NCBI RefSeq assembly: GCF_958298935.1
Contig: NC_084929.1
Location: 7,750,001 to 7,814,000, forward strand
Length of the DNA stretch: 64,000 bases
From: Phragmites australis
Taxonomy: Eukaryota > Streptophyta > Magnoliopsida > Poales > Poaceae
Direction of reading: 5' to 3'
Shown: positions 11,900 to 22,200 of the stretch, in pieces
How positions within the stretch are numbered: position 1 is the stretch's first letter
Layout: every line of letters begins with the position of its first letter
Notes under the pieces: generated by a model
Seen by the model: the letters and a program-made list of their open reading frames with translations, nothing else
Databases searched by the model: none
What the model was told of the DNA's origin: nothing
Translations under genes and position numbers: made by a program

Positions 11900-13585
11900 G
11901 CGTCGGTGTGGTTAGCCGGTCTACTCAATCGCCATGATGTCGGGTGGTCTAGCCTTTCACTTGTTCTTTTTTTTCTCCTTCCGGCTGGCCCCTTTGGAAG
12001 GGATGGGCTGGTCAGAGTCCGGCTGCTATCTCATGCTGATCTGGCGCTCTGGAGCCTCGGTAGCCTATGAGCACTTGTCCGCGAGCTCGAAGAGCTTGGT
12101 GAGGCTCCAGACCTCTTTGGTGGCCAGCTTTTTGACCATCTTTTGGTCTTCGACCCCCCTCCCCCTCCAGAACACGATGAGCATAGACTTTCCTGTGATC
12201 TTTGGAATGCTATTTTGACATTCGGTGAAACATCGCATGTAATCTTGAAGTGATTCATCTGGCCGCTACCTGACCTGGTATAGGTCATCCTCGACCCCTA
12301 GTCAGGTATAGGTTCCCTAGAAATTAGTGATGAATTAGTCGCACAAGTCTTCCTAAAAATGGACCAACCCATGGGGGAGGTTCATGAGTTAGGACCGAGG
12401 TGAACCGGTTAGGGTAGTCAGGAAATAGTTCACCATGACCCTCTTTTCACCACCCGCGGCTTGCACCATGGTGGTGTAGATCTATAGGAACTCCTCCGGG
12501 TTGGTCGAGCCATCGTACTTTTTGGCTAAGACCATAGAACTTGTTCGGCCAGTGCACCTCCCACATTTGAGAAGAGAAGGTATTGCACCCCATCCCATAA
12601 TAAGGAGCCACTCACCAATTGGCAGCTCTGCGCGTCCAGCGAGAGAGTTAATGGTCTCGCGGCCCCGGTGATGGGATGGAGGAGTCTAACGTCTCCCTGC
12701 AAAGGGAAGGTGAATGACAGGGTTGTTTGCCTTTTTCCTGCTCTCACTGGGAATGGTCCTCCTGTTGTCAGGTGGCCCTCTAGCCCCAGATTACGTCACA
12801 GAGGTCGTGATGGACATGAGAGCCACGTAGGTTAGCAGGTGGACTGCCCCGACACGGTGAAGGTCTCCACGTACTCCATGTTACTGAGGGAGCACAGGTT
12901 CCCTCCAGTCACGAGGTCCAATGTGAACCCTGTCGACTACGACCTCGACCACCCTTGTGGTGGACGGGGTAGCTGCTGCCACTATCTGGCATCAGGCAAT
13001 CTCTACCAAGAGGGTGAGGTCATGTAGCCATGGCGCTACTGGTGAAGTCTCTGGTACCACCACGGGTGGCTAATAAGCACTCGCGTAGTTTGTAGGTTCT
13101 GCGCTGAGGTCATGGCATTGTAATCAAGCCGCTGACCATGGAACGACGATACATCATGATGGGGGAGCCCCCTATGCTCGTGTTCTACATACAGCACTAT
13201 TCCACTGTGTGGCATGGCAGCCTTGAAGATGCCGCCACCGAGGGCTCAACCCCTGGTGAGCGCTCCTACATGTGGTGTTGTTGTCACTGGAGCGGTATAG
13301 GACCGCCTCCTTTCTAGGCGCTAGGCTGGTTCCCTCTTGGCCAAGGGCTTGGGGCTCACCTCCGGTTCCTGAGGCATGAGCATCTGTGTTGCCGCCCGTC
13401 ACATGGTCCACCATGCAGACTTCATGTTTGGTCTCTGAATTCTCGGACTCCGTCTCTGCATCCCATGCTCGGAGCACGCCGAGCTAATCTGGGTCATACT
13501 CCATGACAAAAACCTCATGACGACTGGGGTCCTCAAAATGAGATTCCCCGACCATCATAGATTTGGACATGGGTAGCCCAGCCAT
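11900..13585 (-). pseudogene. T2 gag remnant
   Basis: The minus-strand start ATG at 13585 (MAGLPMSKSMMVGE) follows the primer-binding region by about 50 bp. The capsid region at about 12240-12520 can be read as YDGSTNPEEFL, then IYTTMVQAAGG, LTGSPRS, EDLYQVR-like and RPDESLQDYMRCFTEC segments. These are diagnostic of grass Tat-type Gag. Reading is interrupted by many in-frame stops, most of which can be explained by C-to-T or G-to-A changes (CAG to TAG, CGA to TGA, TGG to TGA). The product would have been the structural particle protein. It is not translatable as it stands. Confidence 0.7.
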
Positions 13586-13618
13586 GGTCTCAATACCTGA
13601 AGAAACGCAAAAAATCAC

Positions 13619-13637
13619 CCCTACCTGGCACGCCAAC
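13619..13637 (-). other. T2 primer-binding region
   Basis: On the minus strand, immediately inside the 5' LTR, the sequence reads gt followed by TGGCGTGCCAGGTAGGGG. It starts with TGG, as tRNA-primed sites do, and resembles the TGGCGCGCCAGGTAGGGG found at this position in many grass Gypsy elements. I do not assign the tRNA. Confidence 0.6.
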
Positions 13638-14020
13638 TGTCCGGGGATGATACCTGACAATGAATCTAGGGTGTACGGGATGACATGCGTGTTGATCAGC
13701 ATTTCTTTGTGGTGGGATCGGATGGATACAAGAAAACGAAGATTTATCCAAGTTTAGGTCTCCTGTGGGGTAATAGTACTATGTTTTGTGTATTTTCTTA
13801 TGAATTGGATGAACTTATTACTAAATATCTTTTTTACAAGTCTCGTCCTCCCTTGTGGTCAGACATGAGTCGGATGTCGTAGTCGGACACATAGAAGTAC
13901 TCCTTTTATATAATAGGAGAAAATGAGTACATACAAATGGACCATGCCAAACTTTGTACCAGACCTACTCCTGACGAAACCAACTACTCCTAGGTCATCA
14001 TTACGAAGGGCATGCATGCT
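13638..14020 (-). repeat. T2 5' LTR, truncated
   Basis: On the plus strand it starts TGTCCGGGGATGATACC and aligns with 3441 onward, including the 'gtgttgatcagcatttctttgtgg'-like stretch and the TATA box near 13900. Similarity stops near 14020, about 380 bp into the 693-bp LTR. CACTA coding sequence begins beyond, which indicates a deletion or breakpoint. Confidence 0.7.
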
Positions 14021-14034
14021 CGACTACAAGGATG

Positions 14035-14229
14035 AGTGCCACGTGGTTCTTCAAGGAAAAAAGAAGGATTGTCTGAGTGGAGAATGATGTTGACGAGGAA
14101 GACTATAATCAATTCAACGCACTACCTCCTTTCGGAGAGGACGTCAACCTAGATCCCATGGAAGACACCGACAAACCCCCCTATGTACGCCGTGATCATA
14201 ATGAAGAGCGAATCATTAAGACAGAGTAG
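14035..14229 (+). pseudogene. CACTA transposase, C-terminal end
   Basis: A plus-strand frame reads FKEKRRIV, a stop, then VENDVDEEDYNQFNALPPF and DKPPYVRRDHNEERI, ending at TAG 14227-14229. The KRRIVGVEN...DEDEYNQFDELPPF pattern followed by a Y-x-R-x-DH-(D/N)-E motif is typical of the C-terminus of plant CACTA (En/Spm, Transposase_21-type) transposases. Only the last 65 or so codons remain. The upstream part was lost at the junction with the T2 LTR, and one internal stop is present. The complete protein would cut and paste the element. Confidence 0.6.
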
Positions 14230-14369
14230 CTAAATTGTATTAATTACTATGTATGAATTTGTTTTAGATGCAATTATACCTCACTTATGTTATGGAAGCT
14301 TCAATTTGTAATTTAAATAAATATTTATTAGGAATTTAGGTTAACATAATATACCTCACTTATGTTATG

Positions 14370-14758
14370 AAAGGGGTTTCACTGCCGGTGGACTACTTGG
14401 GCCGGCATTGAAATATGTATTAGGAATTTAGGTTACGAATGTTAATAACATATATAGTACATACTCATCGAAAACATTCGAGTAGCATTGCGATTTGTTC
14501 GGTTTTACTTGGAGCAGGTCGTGGGTTCAAGTCTCGGTGCACACGCAGCCAAATCAATTTTTTTTGCTCCCCACACCTGGAATGAAAGGGGTTTCACTGC
14601 CGGTGCGCATATTCGACCGGAAGTGAAACCACTTTCACTGCTGGTAGACTTTGGGCCGGTAGTGAAACCTCTTTCACTGCCGGTTGTCCTATTGAGCCGG
14701 CAGTGAAAGTCCCCTTTCACTGCCGGTGGACTTCTTCAGCCGGCAGTGAATGTCCTCC
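14370..14758. repeat. CACTA CACTGCCGG inverted-repeat (hairpin) cluster
   Basis: Units of the form TTTCACTGCCGG, about 10-13 nt, then CCGGCAGTGAAA occur at about 14370-14413, 14590-14630, 14631-14672, 14673-14710 and 14717-14752. Arms are 11-13 bp with occasional mismatches. They lie downstream of the transposase end and just upstream of a TATA box. Such subterminal or promoter-proximal repeats are the binding sites of the element's own TnpA-type protein in the En/Spm system. That role here is inference. Confidence 0.75.
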
Positions 14759-14761
14759 ACC

Positions 14762-14768
14762 TATAAAA
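14762..14768 (+). promoter_or_regulatory. TATA box of the CACTA second gene
   Basis: TATAAAA follows the last CACTGCCGG hairpin by about 10 bp and is followed by a pyrimidine- and C-rich leader (14790-14850). It is probably the core promoter of the TnpA-like gene. Confidence 0.5.
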
Positions 14769-14769
14769 C

Positions 14770-16862
14770 TGCTCGATGCCTCACGCCCTCTAACACTTAG
14801 AAATTTTTTCCCCTTCCTCGCAGCGCCCTCCCCCCCCCCCCAACGCCGCGTCCCCATCCAGGAGCCTTGATGCTACGTTCCTGTCCCAAAGCCCAGACAC
14901 TGCCGTCCCCGTCTTGGAGCCCCGGCCTCCGATCGGAGCCTTGCCGTCCCCAGAGCCCGTCGTCCATGTCCCGAAGCCCCGCCGTCCCAAGGTTAGTGAT
15001 GACATCTCCCTCCATCCTCCTCCTCTCCTCTCCTCTCTCCTCTTCTCTCCTCTCCTCTCCTTTTGGGAGTTCCTAAAGTTGTGGTGGTATTTGCCGCCCT
15101 GAGCTGTTGTTGAACATCCAACGGTACTGGTCTATGTATGCCTCTGGTATTTCTGAAATGATACTAGAGTATTAAGAAATTTAGCTCGAGGAATGGTGGC
15201 CAATGGTACACATTTTCTTTAGATTGGAACTTTTCATTTGCAAATATCCGTGGATTGAATTTTAATAGAGGAACGCGTTGATTGAATTTGTGAACTCTGG
15301 ATTTCTAGTTTGGGTGTAATGTTGGAACAAGCAAAATGTATGTTCTTGTAGGAGTGGAAGTGTTGGTGTCTGTTGCACATTTAGCTGCAAATCCTTGGCT
15401 TATGCAGTTCTGCAATCGTCAAGGGGGGAAAGGTCTAGAATGGAAGTTTCATGGTGTAGTTTGAAACTTTGAATGAGGAATGCTTGTCACTGTAATGCGA
15501 TGCACATTATAATTTATCTGGATGAGAATTCCTCTTGGATAGTTTCATGTTTTGATTGCTGGGGTGATAGCCATAAAATGGTATACACTAGTATGAGTTG
15601 GGAGGGTGCTAATCATTGGATAGACATGTTGGTACAAATGTTAAGGTTATGTCAAGTGCTTGTGTGAACAGAACAAGGATTGAACATCTGATGCGATGAA
15701 TATCATGGAGCCTTGTTAATTACCTTTTCTGCATATCAATTTTATATCAAAGTTGTATCTCTTGTTTCTGCATATCTTAACTGCACTGTTTTCTTACTTG
15801 TTTTAGTTTTTTTGCAAATGATGAAATTGGAGAACTATTTACCATACATATGACTGCAAAGCTCAATTGGGATGGTTATTACACATGCACCTTGCATGTC
15901 TTTTCACTATCCTAGTCGAGCTTGAAGTCGTATATAATTATCTCCATAATCTGATGTGGATCAATCAAATAATAGACTCTTTGTTGGTTTTCTTCTTTTG
16001 AAATACAATAAAATAGTGGCGATGATAATATGGCTCGAGGCCATATTTCATTATTACTTCTAGGACTTTAGTACTGATTACATGTTCGGAGAGGAAACAT
16101 TCTTCTCAATGTAGCATTTATGTGCCAGTCCTACTAGTTCAGAGAGCAGCTCCTCTCAATACTATGCTTTCTCTCTAAACATGTAATCAGTACTGAAGTC
16201 CTAATATGGCAATTTGCTACAGCCACTGTACCTAATAGTTTCTTGCAAGAACATTCTTTGGTGTTACTGTGGTTTGTAGTATATCATTTTTGCATATTAT
16301 CTAAAATTTAGGACTGCTATGACATGATATGTTGTTCATCGTGGTCGGTAAAGTGGAGTGTTCTCCAGTTAGGAGGAATGCCATGCACGAGTTAATGGAT
16401 TCAAATGAGCATGTTACAAAGGATACAAGTCCAAACATGAAGCTGTTGCGGCATACAACAGTCAAGTCATCCAAACCGAGCTAAAATTGGCTAACTTCGA
16501 ATATAAGAAGTGTGATTTCACGTGTAAAGATGTCATAATCCTAGTTCTGGTTGTAATCATTATTATTTTGCTATGTAAGATGATATGACTTGTTAGATCA
16601 ATGTGTCAACTATCAGTACCTTTGTGCCTATTTTGCTATGTGAGATATGACTTTTTTTTGTTAAATGTGGTCGTAACATACTCATTTATAATATTATATG
16701 TGTATGCGTTCTATCTATTGACTCCTTTATGGTTATCTCACTCTTTCGACAACATCCCTCCCTCCCTCATCGACTTTATCTCTATCTCCCTCTTTCCTCT
16801 GCTCTTTATATGTAGAATACTCAACCACTCATCATCATCGTATGCAGAACTCTCAGGAAGGG
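14770..16862 (+). other. Probable leader and long intron of the CACTA second gene
   Basis: A C-rich leader runs to about 14994, where 'cccaaggttagtg' offers a splice donor. The following 1.8 kb is AT-rich with no coding frame that I recognise. It contains an inverted pair near 16078-16200 (tactgattacatgtt... and ...acatgtaatcagtact). A downstream coding start is at 16863. The gene model is inferred, not proven. Confidence 0.35.
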
Positions 16863-17212
16863 ATGGCATCACCAACCGCTGATCCAGCCCAGGTACTAGT
16901 AGGAGATGTAGTGCCGCTGTCAAACATTGAAGAAGGTAGCCCGAGCCACTACCTCAACCTGCAACAAACAGACGCATGTGGAGGCAATGAGCTAATTCAT
17001 AAGTAGATGAATGCATCTGTTCTACATATTATCGTATAGGTTTCCAATAGTTTTTTTGCTTATGCGCAGATGCTTGATGCTCCAGAGGGTCATGACAATG
17101 AGCAATCCCAGGAGTGGCATCGTGTCCGAGGTCCCTCAAAGATGCCTATGGGACGATTTGTAATCATGGAGGTTTCACCAGCAAGGGAGCCAACTGCACC
17201 AGAGAGAGTTCT
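16863..17212 (+). pseudogene. CACTA second gene (TnpA/Transposase_24-like), 5' part
   Basis: A short frame starts at ATG 16863 (MASPTADPAQVLV). A second coding block, apparently after an acceptor 'tgcgcag' at 17069, reads MLDAPEGHDNEQSQEWHRV and then RGPSKMPMGRFVIMEV...EPTAPERV. The RGPSK-P-GRFVI motif is typical of the second ORF of grass CACTA elements. That protein is thought to bind the element's repeats and assist transposition. The frame is cut at 17212 by insertion of a Gypsy element and resumes at 27111 in the same frame after removal of one GTTCT copy. Confidence 0.65.
17208..17212. repeat. Target-site duplication GTTCT, left copy
   Basis: GTTCT here matches GTTCT at 27106-27110. 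Joining the flanks at one copy restores the CACTA reading frame (PERV then LGS), which supports this as the true duplication. Confidence 0.85.
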
Positions 17213-18130
17213 TGATGAGGACATCACTCCCTCGGATACATACAATGATCCTCCATTGAACTTTCAAGGTCCAATCACAAGAGCTCGCGCACGACAATTA
17301 AATTTAGAGGTGAGCTCGTTCCTAAGCAACTCTTTATATAATTTTGAGAATAGATTACTACCTAATGATTATGTGTTGGTTAGGAATCATGGAGAGGACA
17401 AGGAGCCACATAGAGGAAGGCTTGGAGGCGTGGAGGAGCAGCTAGGACGTCCAACAACAGCAGGAGGTCCAGTCCAACTCGAGTCCGAATCAGCCTCGAC
17501 CTCCAGGACCAGCGAGCAGTAAAACGGACGTCCAGGACGCATCCGGACTCCGTTTTCGACGATTCACATATGGTTGGAAAGATAATTTCATAAGGAAACC
17601 AATGGCGTTGGTTTGAGGTCCAAATTCCTTCTGAGTCAACGGGAAACGTCGAAACAAGTCAGCGTCCAGAATCTGTCCCGGTGCTGCGTCACCGTTTTTG
17701 GTCCGTTGGGCCATGTATCGTGTTGGAGTCCATTAGGGACACGTCCAGGGGTCCTTGGCCGACCCTAATCCTTTATATACAGTAGCCGCCGCCCTAATTA
17801 GGGTTAGGTTTTGCTTAGATTATTCTGTCAAGAACAGTTTCGCCGTTTCGTCGGTTTGTGAGACCCCAACTCGTGAGATTAATCATTCATCTGCAATTTG
17901 GTTGCATTCTTCCTTGTTCTTGCTTGTGTTCTTCGATTCGCAGGCAAGGATTTTAGCCTTCTTGGCGAGGTCAACCGTGCAACGCCGGTTGATAACCAGA
18001 GGAGACGTGGTGCTGCGATTGCGGGGTTTCGGATCGTGTTGTTCGGAAGCCGGATCGACTTGTGTCTCGTTTCCACCAAATCGAGAGTTACCAGAACCTT
18101 TCGGAAGACCGGGAACCCTTGTTCATATTA
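17213..18130 (+). repeat. LTR1 (5' LTR, 918 bp)
   Basis: It starts TGATGAGGACATCAC directly after GTTCT and ends ...GTTCATATTA before the primer site. It contains the last part of the polyprotein frame as a passenger (17213-17522, ending in a stop), a TATA-like 'tttatatacagtag' near 17772, and an RNA leader region. The nine or so differences from LTR2 include sites near 17405, 17581, 17597 and 17644. Confidence 0.9.
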
Positions 18131-18132
18131 AG

Positions 18133-18145
18133 TGGTATTCAGAGC
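18133..18145 (+). other. Primer-binding site (tRNA-Met type)
   Basis: TGGTATTCAGAGC lies two bases after the LTR1 end. It matches the TGGTATCAGAGC complement of the initiator tRNA-Met 3' end apart from one inserted T. Minus-strand DNA synthesis would start here. Confidence 0.75.
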
Positions 18146-19277
18146 TTCAGGTATACCGTCAGGTTCATATCTACCCTTAGTTTCGAGTGTTTTCGCTTTC
18201 GTTCCATAGTCCACTGCCATATCGTTTTTTTTTTCCTGTCCTACAACCCTTCCGCGCCTTTAGCTTTTGCATATTTCAGTTTCAGAGTTCGTCGTGTTGA
18301 GTTTGTGTCCTGGTCAAGGTCTTGTTGCTGGTTAGGTCGTGTTAGAGTCCAGTTCGTGTGTTTTCCCCCACCGTTTCCATCAAACCCTAGCCTCCGTCGC
18401 ATATTTTCCCCACTTTCTTCCCGTTTTGTCCTCTAATTCGGAGTCGTTTCTCAAATCGGGCATAACTTTCGCATACGAACTCCGTTTTCAGAAAAGTCAT
18501 AGAGTTTTTCGCATTGAAACAGCGTTTCGGATCCGTTCATCCCCGGCAGAGCCGGGTTCGGCGAAATCAGAATTCCCAAATTCGCCTCCGAAGTTTGAGT
18601 TTTCAATTTCCAAATATTTTTCTCATTTTACGGCTGAACTTCAGAAAATTCTACAGGTCGCGTCTTTCACTTGTTTAAGCTCAAATTTTCTGTGGTTCCC
18701 TCTTGTGTGCTCCTAAGTGAAAAAAAAATATCAAAATAATAAAAAGAAAAAGTCGAATTTTTCCAAAAAACAACGACAGCCCAAAAAAATAGAAAAAAGA
18801 GAGGGGCAAAAGAGGAACAATATCTAGAGGAGCACATAGAGAAGGGTAAAGTGAGCTGTGTTAGCGTGTGCTGTTTAGTTCTTTGTTTCTGTTGCTCTTG
18901 CTATCCATCATACTTGTTTCTCCACCTTGTTTAACACACATACTTGGTACTTGCAACACTTTAGGCCAGCAACGAGAACAAGTACTTGGGACTATAATTC
19001 AGCATTACTATCTGTTTCTGATTTGTGTTCCACATATACATATTTGTTCTCTTTGTGTGCCTTCCAAGCCCCACAGATTCTTCTGAACAGCACTGGTTTG
19101 CATCCCTGCAATCGCTCGCACGCCTTCCAGGTATCCTTTGCTTTGCTGGTAAGAACCCTGGTAAGAGCTTGGTAAGGTGTCTACCTTTGCTGATCTTGAT
19201 TGAGAGGCACCACTCCATCTTTGTAGTACGATTATTAGGGATAACCTTCACTGTTTGTTGTTGTGTTTGTTTCCACA
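18146..19277 (+). other. Untranslated leader of the young Gypsy element
   Basis: About 1.1 kb lies between the primer site and the gag start. It is pyrimidine-rich, with an A-rich patch at 18718-18800. Several short frames occur but none resembles a known protein. Confidence 0.6.
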
Positions 19278-22200
19278 ATGTCAGTTGAAGGAGATAAAAC
19301 GCCAAAGGACTTCAAGGAGTGTGTCAGCCAAGAGCAGCTACAAGCTGTTGTAGACAATGCTCAGAAGGAGATGAGGGAGACAGTCATCAAGGCTGTCACT
19401 GAAGCGATAATTGAGATGAAACTCGCAAACGCGGTTGAGCGGGTGGACAAACGGTTATCCGAGCTCACCGACAGGGTAAATGCTTTGGAAAACCGTCCTG
19501 TGCACAACGAAGATGTGAATGGAAGCAACACCGGTGATGAGTTGTATGATGACGATGTTAATGTTGATCCAGTGGCGACATTGCAAAACAGATTACGGCG
19601 TCGTCTTCGCACTAACACCACAGGTATGGGTGGCGTTCCACATCACCACCACCATCGAGGTATGTATAATCGAGCTCCTGAAGATCCTTATGCTAAGGTT
19701 AAATTTACTATACCTTCTTTTTCGGGACATTATGATGCTGAGGGACATCTTGATTGGGAGATGACAGTAGAGCAAAAATTTAGTGCCCATCAAGTACCTG
19801 AACAACATAGAGTTAGACAAGCCACTAGTGAGTTTAAAGATTTTGCTATTATTTGGTGGACTGGTTTAGCTGCAGATGGTGCCACACCTCGTACATGGGA
19901 AGAGCTTAAGGTTGCTATGCGTGATAGATTTGTTCCCCCATCTTATCATAGAGACTTGCGTAAGAAATTGATGCGCTTAGAACAGGGAGATAAATATGTG
20001 CAGGATTATTATGGTGAGCTTCAAAAGGGCTTGATGCATTGTGGCATAGTAGAGGGAAACGAAGATTCTATTTGTCGATTTTATTCGGGTTTGAAACGTG
20101 AAATCCAGGATATTATTGATTATAAAGAATTTAACAATGTCAACCAGTTGTTTCAGTTTGCTATGCTTGCAGAGAAGGAGTTGCAGGGGCGTGAGCAGCA
20201 GGGCAAGTACAAGGCCAGCACCACATACACGCCGCGCACAGGACCATCATTTGGGATGTCCAAACCATCCACTTACAGGGCTCCCTCACCAGCGAGCAAG
20301 CAACAAGCAGCTACGGCACCAAATCCTGTCACTACACGACCTTCGGGCTCAGGTAAAAATTCTGTTTTGCAGGGACCTTCCAAGAGTGCTTCCTCTGTTG
20401 CATCAACGGGACGCACCTCTGGCATTCAATGCCGTCGCTGCCATGGATTCGGTCATGTGCAGAAGGATTGCCCAAGTCAACGGGCATACATTGCAACGGA
20501 AGATGGGTACATCAGCGCCTCTGACATTGAAGAAGAAGAAGAACCAGTTGTTGAGGAGAGCAACGAAATCTTGGGCAGTGATGACACAGCGACCTATAGG
20601 AGCATCATTGTGCAGCGGGTGCTCAGCACAAAGGTACAACAACCAGAGAAGCTGCAACGCCATAACTTGTTCCAGATTTTCTTCGTCATCCAAAATCGGC
20701 GAGCACGTGTCATCATCGATGGAGGTAGTTGTAATAATTTGGTGAGTTCAGATTTGGTCAAGAAGCTTGGCTTGACCACACGCCAACACCCCCATCCATA
20801 TAATCTTCAGTGGTTTAATGATGCTGGAAAAGCTAAGGTAACACAAACTTGCAGAGTTTCTTTTTCCATTGGTTCCTATGCTGATTATGTTGACTGTGAT
20901 GTGGTACCTATGGAAGCTTGCTCACTTTTATTGGGTCGACCTTGGGAATTTGATAATGATGCTATACACCATGGTAGAAGTAATACATATACTTTTATGC
21001 ATAAAGGAAAGAAAATTACTTTGGTTCCTATGACCCCTGCTGAAATTGTACAAGCTGATAAAGAACGAGCTGCTAATTTGCGTGATACTAAATCTGAAAA
21101 TCAGCAAGTTGCTAATTCTCTTTACCCACCTAAAAAGGATAAGTCTGCACCTAGTTCTAAGGTACAGGGCATAAAATTGAAGGGTGGTGTTATGCTTGCA
21201 CTAAAAAGTGACCTTGCTGAAATTTCTAATAATGATATTTGCTACACCTTGGTTTGCAAACGAGTTTTGTATTCGCTTGATGATGTTATTAGTTCGATAC
21301 CTCCTGCTGTCACTAACCTTTTGCAGGAGTATGAGGATGTTTTCCCAGCTGAGATACCCCCGGGACTGCCACCTATGAGAGGGATAGAGCATCAAATCGA
21401 TTTGATCCCGGGAGCAACATTGCCAAATCGTGCTGCGTATCGAGCCAATCCCGAGGAGACTAAGGAAATTCAACGGCAAGTCCAAGAGCTTTTGGACCGC
21501 GGGTATGTACGTGAGAGCCTTAGTCCTTGTGCTGTTCCTGTGATTTTGGTTCCTAAGAAAGATGGTACTTGGCGTATGTGTGTTGATTGTAGAGCCATCA
21601 ATAACATTACTATTCGATATCGCCATCCTATTCCTAGACTTGATGATATGCTTGATGAGTTGTGTGGCTCTGTAATTTTTACAAAGATCGACTTGCGTAG
21701 TGGTTACCACCAAATTAGAATGAAACTTGGAGATGAATGGAAAACAGCTTTCAAAACTAAATTCGGATTATATGAGTGGTTAGTAATGCCTTTTGGTTTA
21801 ACTAATGCACCTAGCACTTTCATGCGTTTGATGAATGAGGTTTTAAGAACTTTTATTGGACGATTTGTGGTGGTTTACTTTGATGACATATTGATTTATA
21901 GCAAGTCTTTGGATGAACATATGGATCACTTACGTTCTGTTTTTAATGCTTTACATGATGCACGTTTATTTGGTAACCTTGAGAAGTGCATCTTTTGCAC
22001 GGATCGAGTCTCTTTTCTTGGCTATGTTATTACTCCACAGGGAATTGAGGTGGATGAGATGAAAATTGAAGCCATAAAGAGTTGGCCGGTGCCCCAAAAC
22101 ATCAAACAGGTGAGAAGTTTGCTTGGACTTGCAGGTTTTTATCGTCGTTTCGTGAAGGATTTCAGCGCCATTGCTGCTCCCTTACACGAGTTGACAAAGA

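Larger units (their letters stand above)
3441..14020 (-). mobile_element. T2: old minus-strand Ty3/Gypsy element, Tat type
   Basis: Two related LTRs flank the internal region: 3441-4133, and 13638 to about 14020 (truncated). They align from TGTC(G/C)G(T/G)GGATGAT onward. Between them, on the minus strand, lie a primer-binding region, gag, protease, RT, an extra RNase H and integrase. An ORF in antisense follows near the 3' LTR. This order, together with the antisense ORF and the second RNase H, matches the Tat lineage of grass Gypsy elements. The LTRs are visibly diverged and gag-pol is full of stops, so the element is old and inactive. Its 5' LTR ends against the CACTA remnant, so the outer target-site duplication is lost. 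Confidence 0.85.

Noticed and set aside
17755..18180. Frames of 124-141 codons in LTR1 and leader (and their copies at 24489 and 26730)
   Set aside because: They lie in the non-coding part of the LTR, start at varied points and are not conserved as coding among the three LTRs.
19263..19277. GTG at 19263 as the gag start
   Set aside because: A nuclear eukaryotic gene is expected to start at ATG. ATG 19278 opens the recognisable Gag N-terminus.
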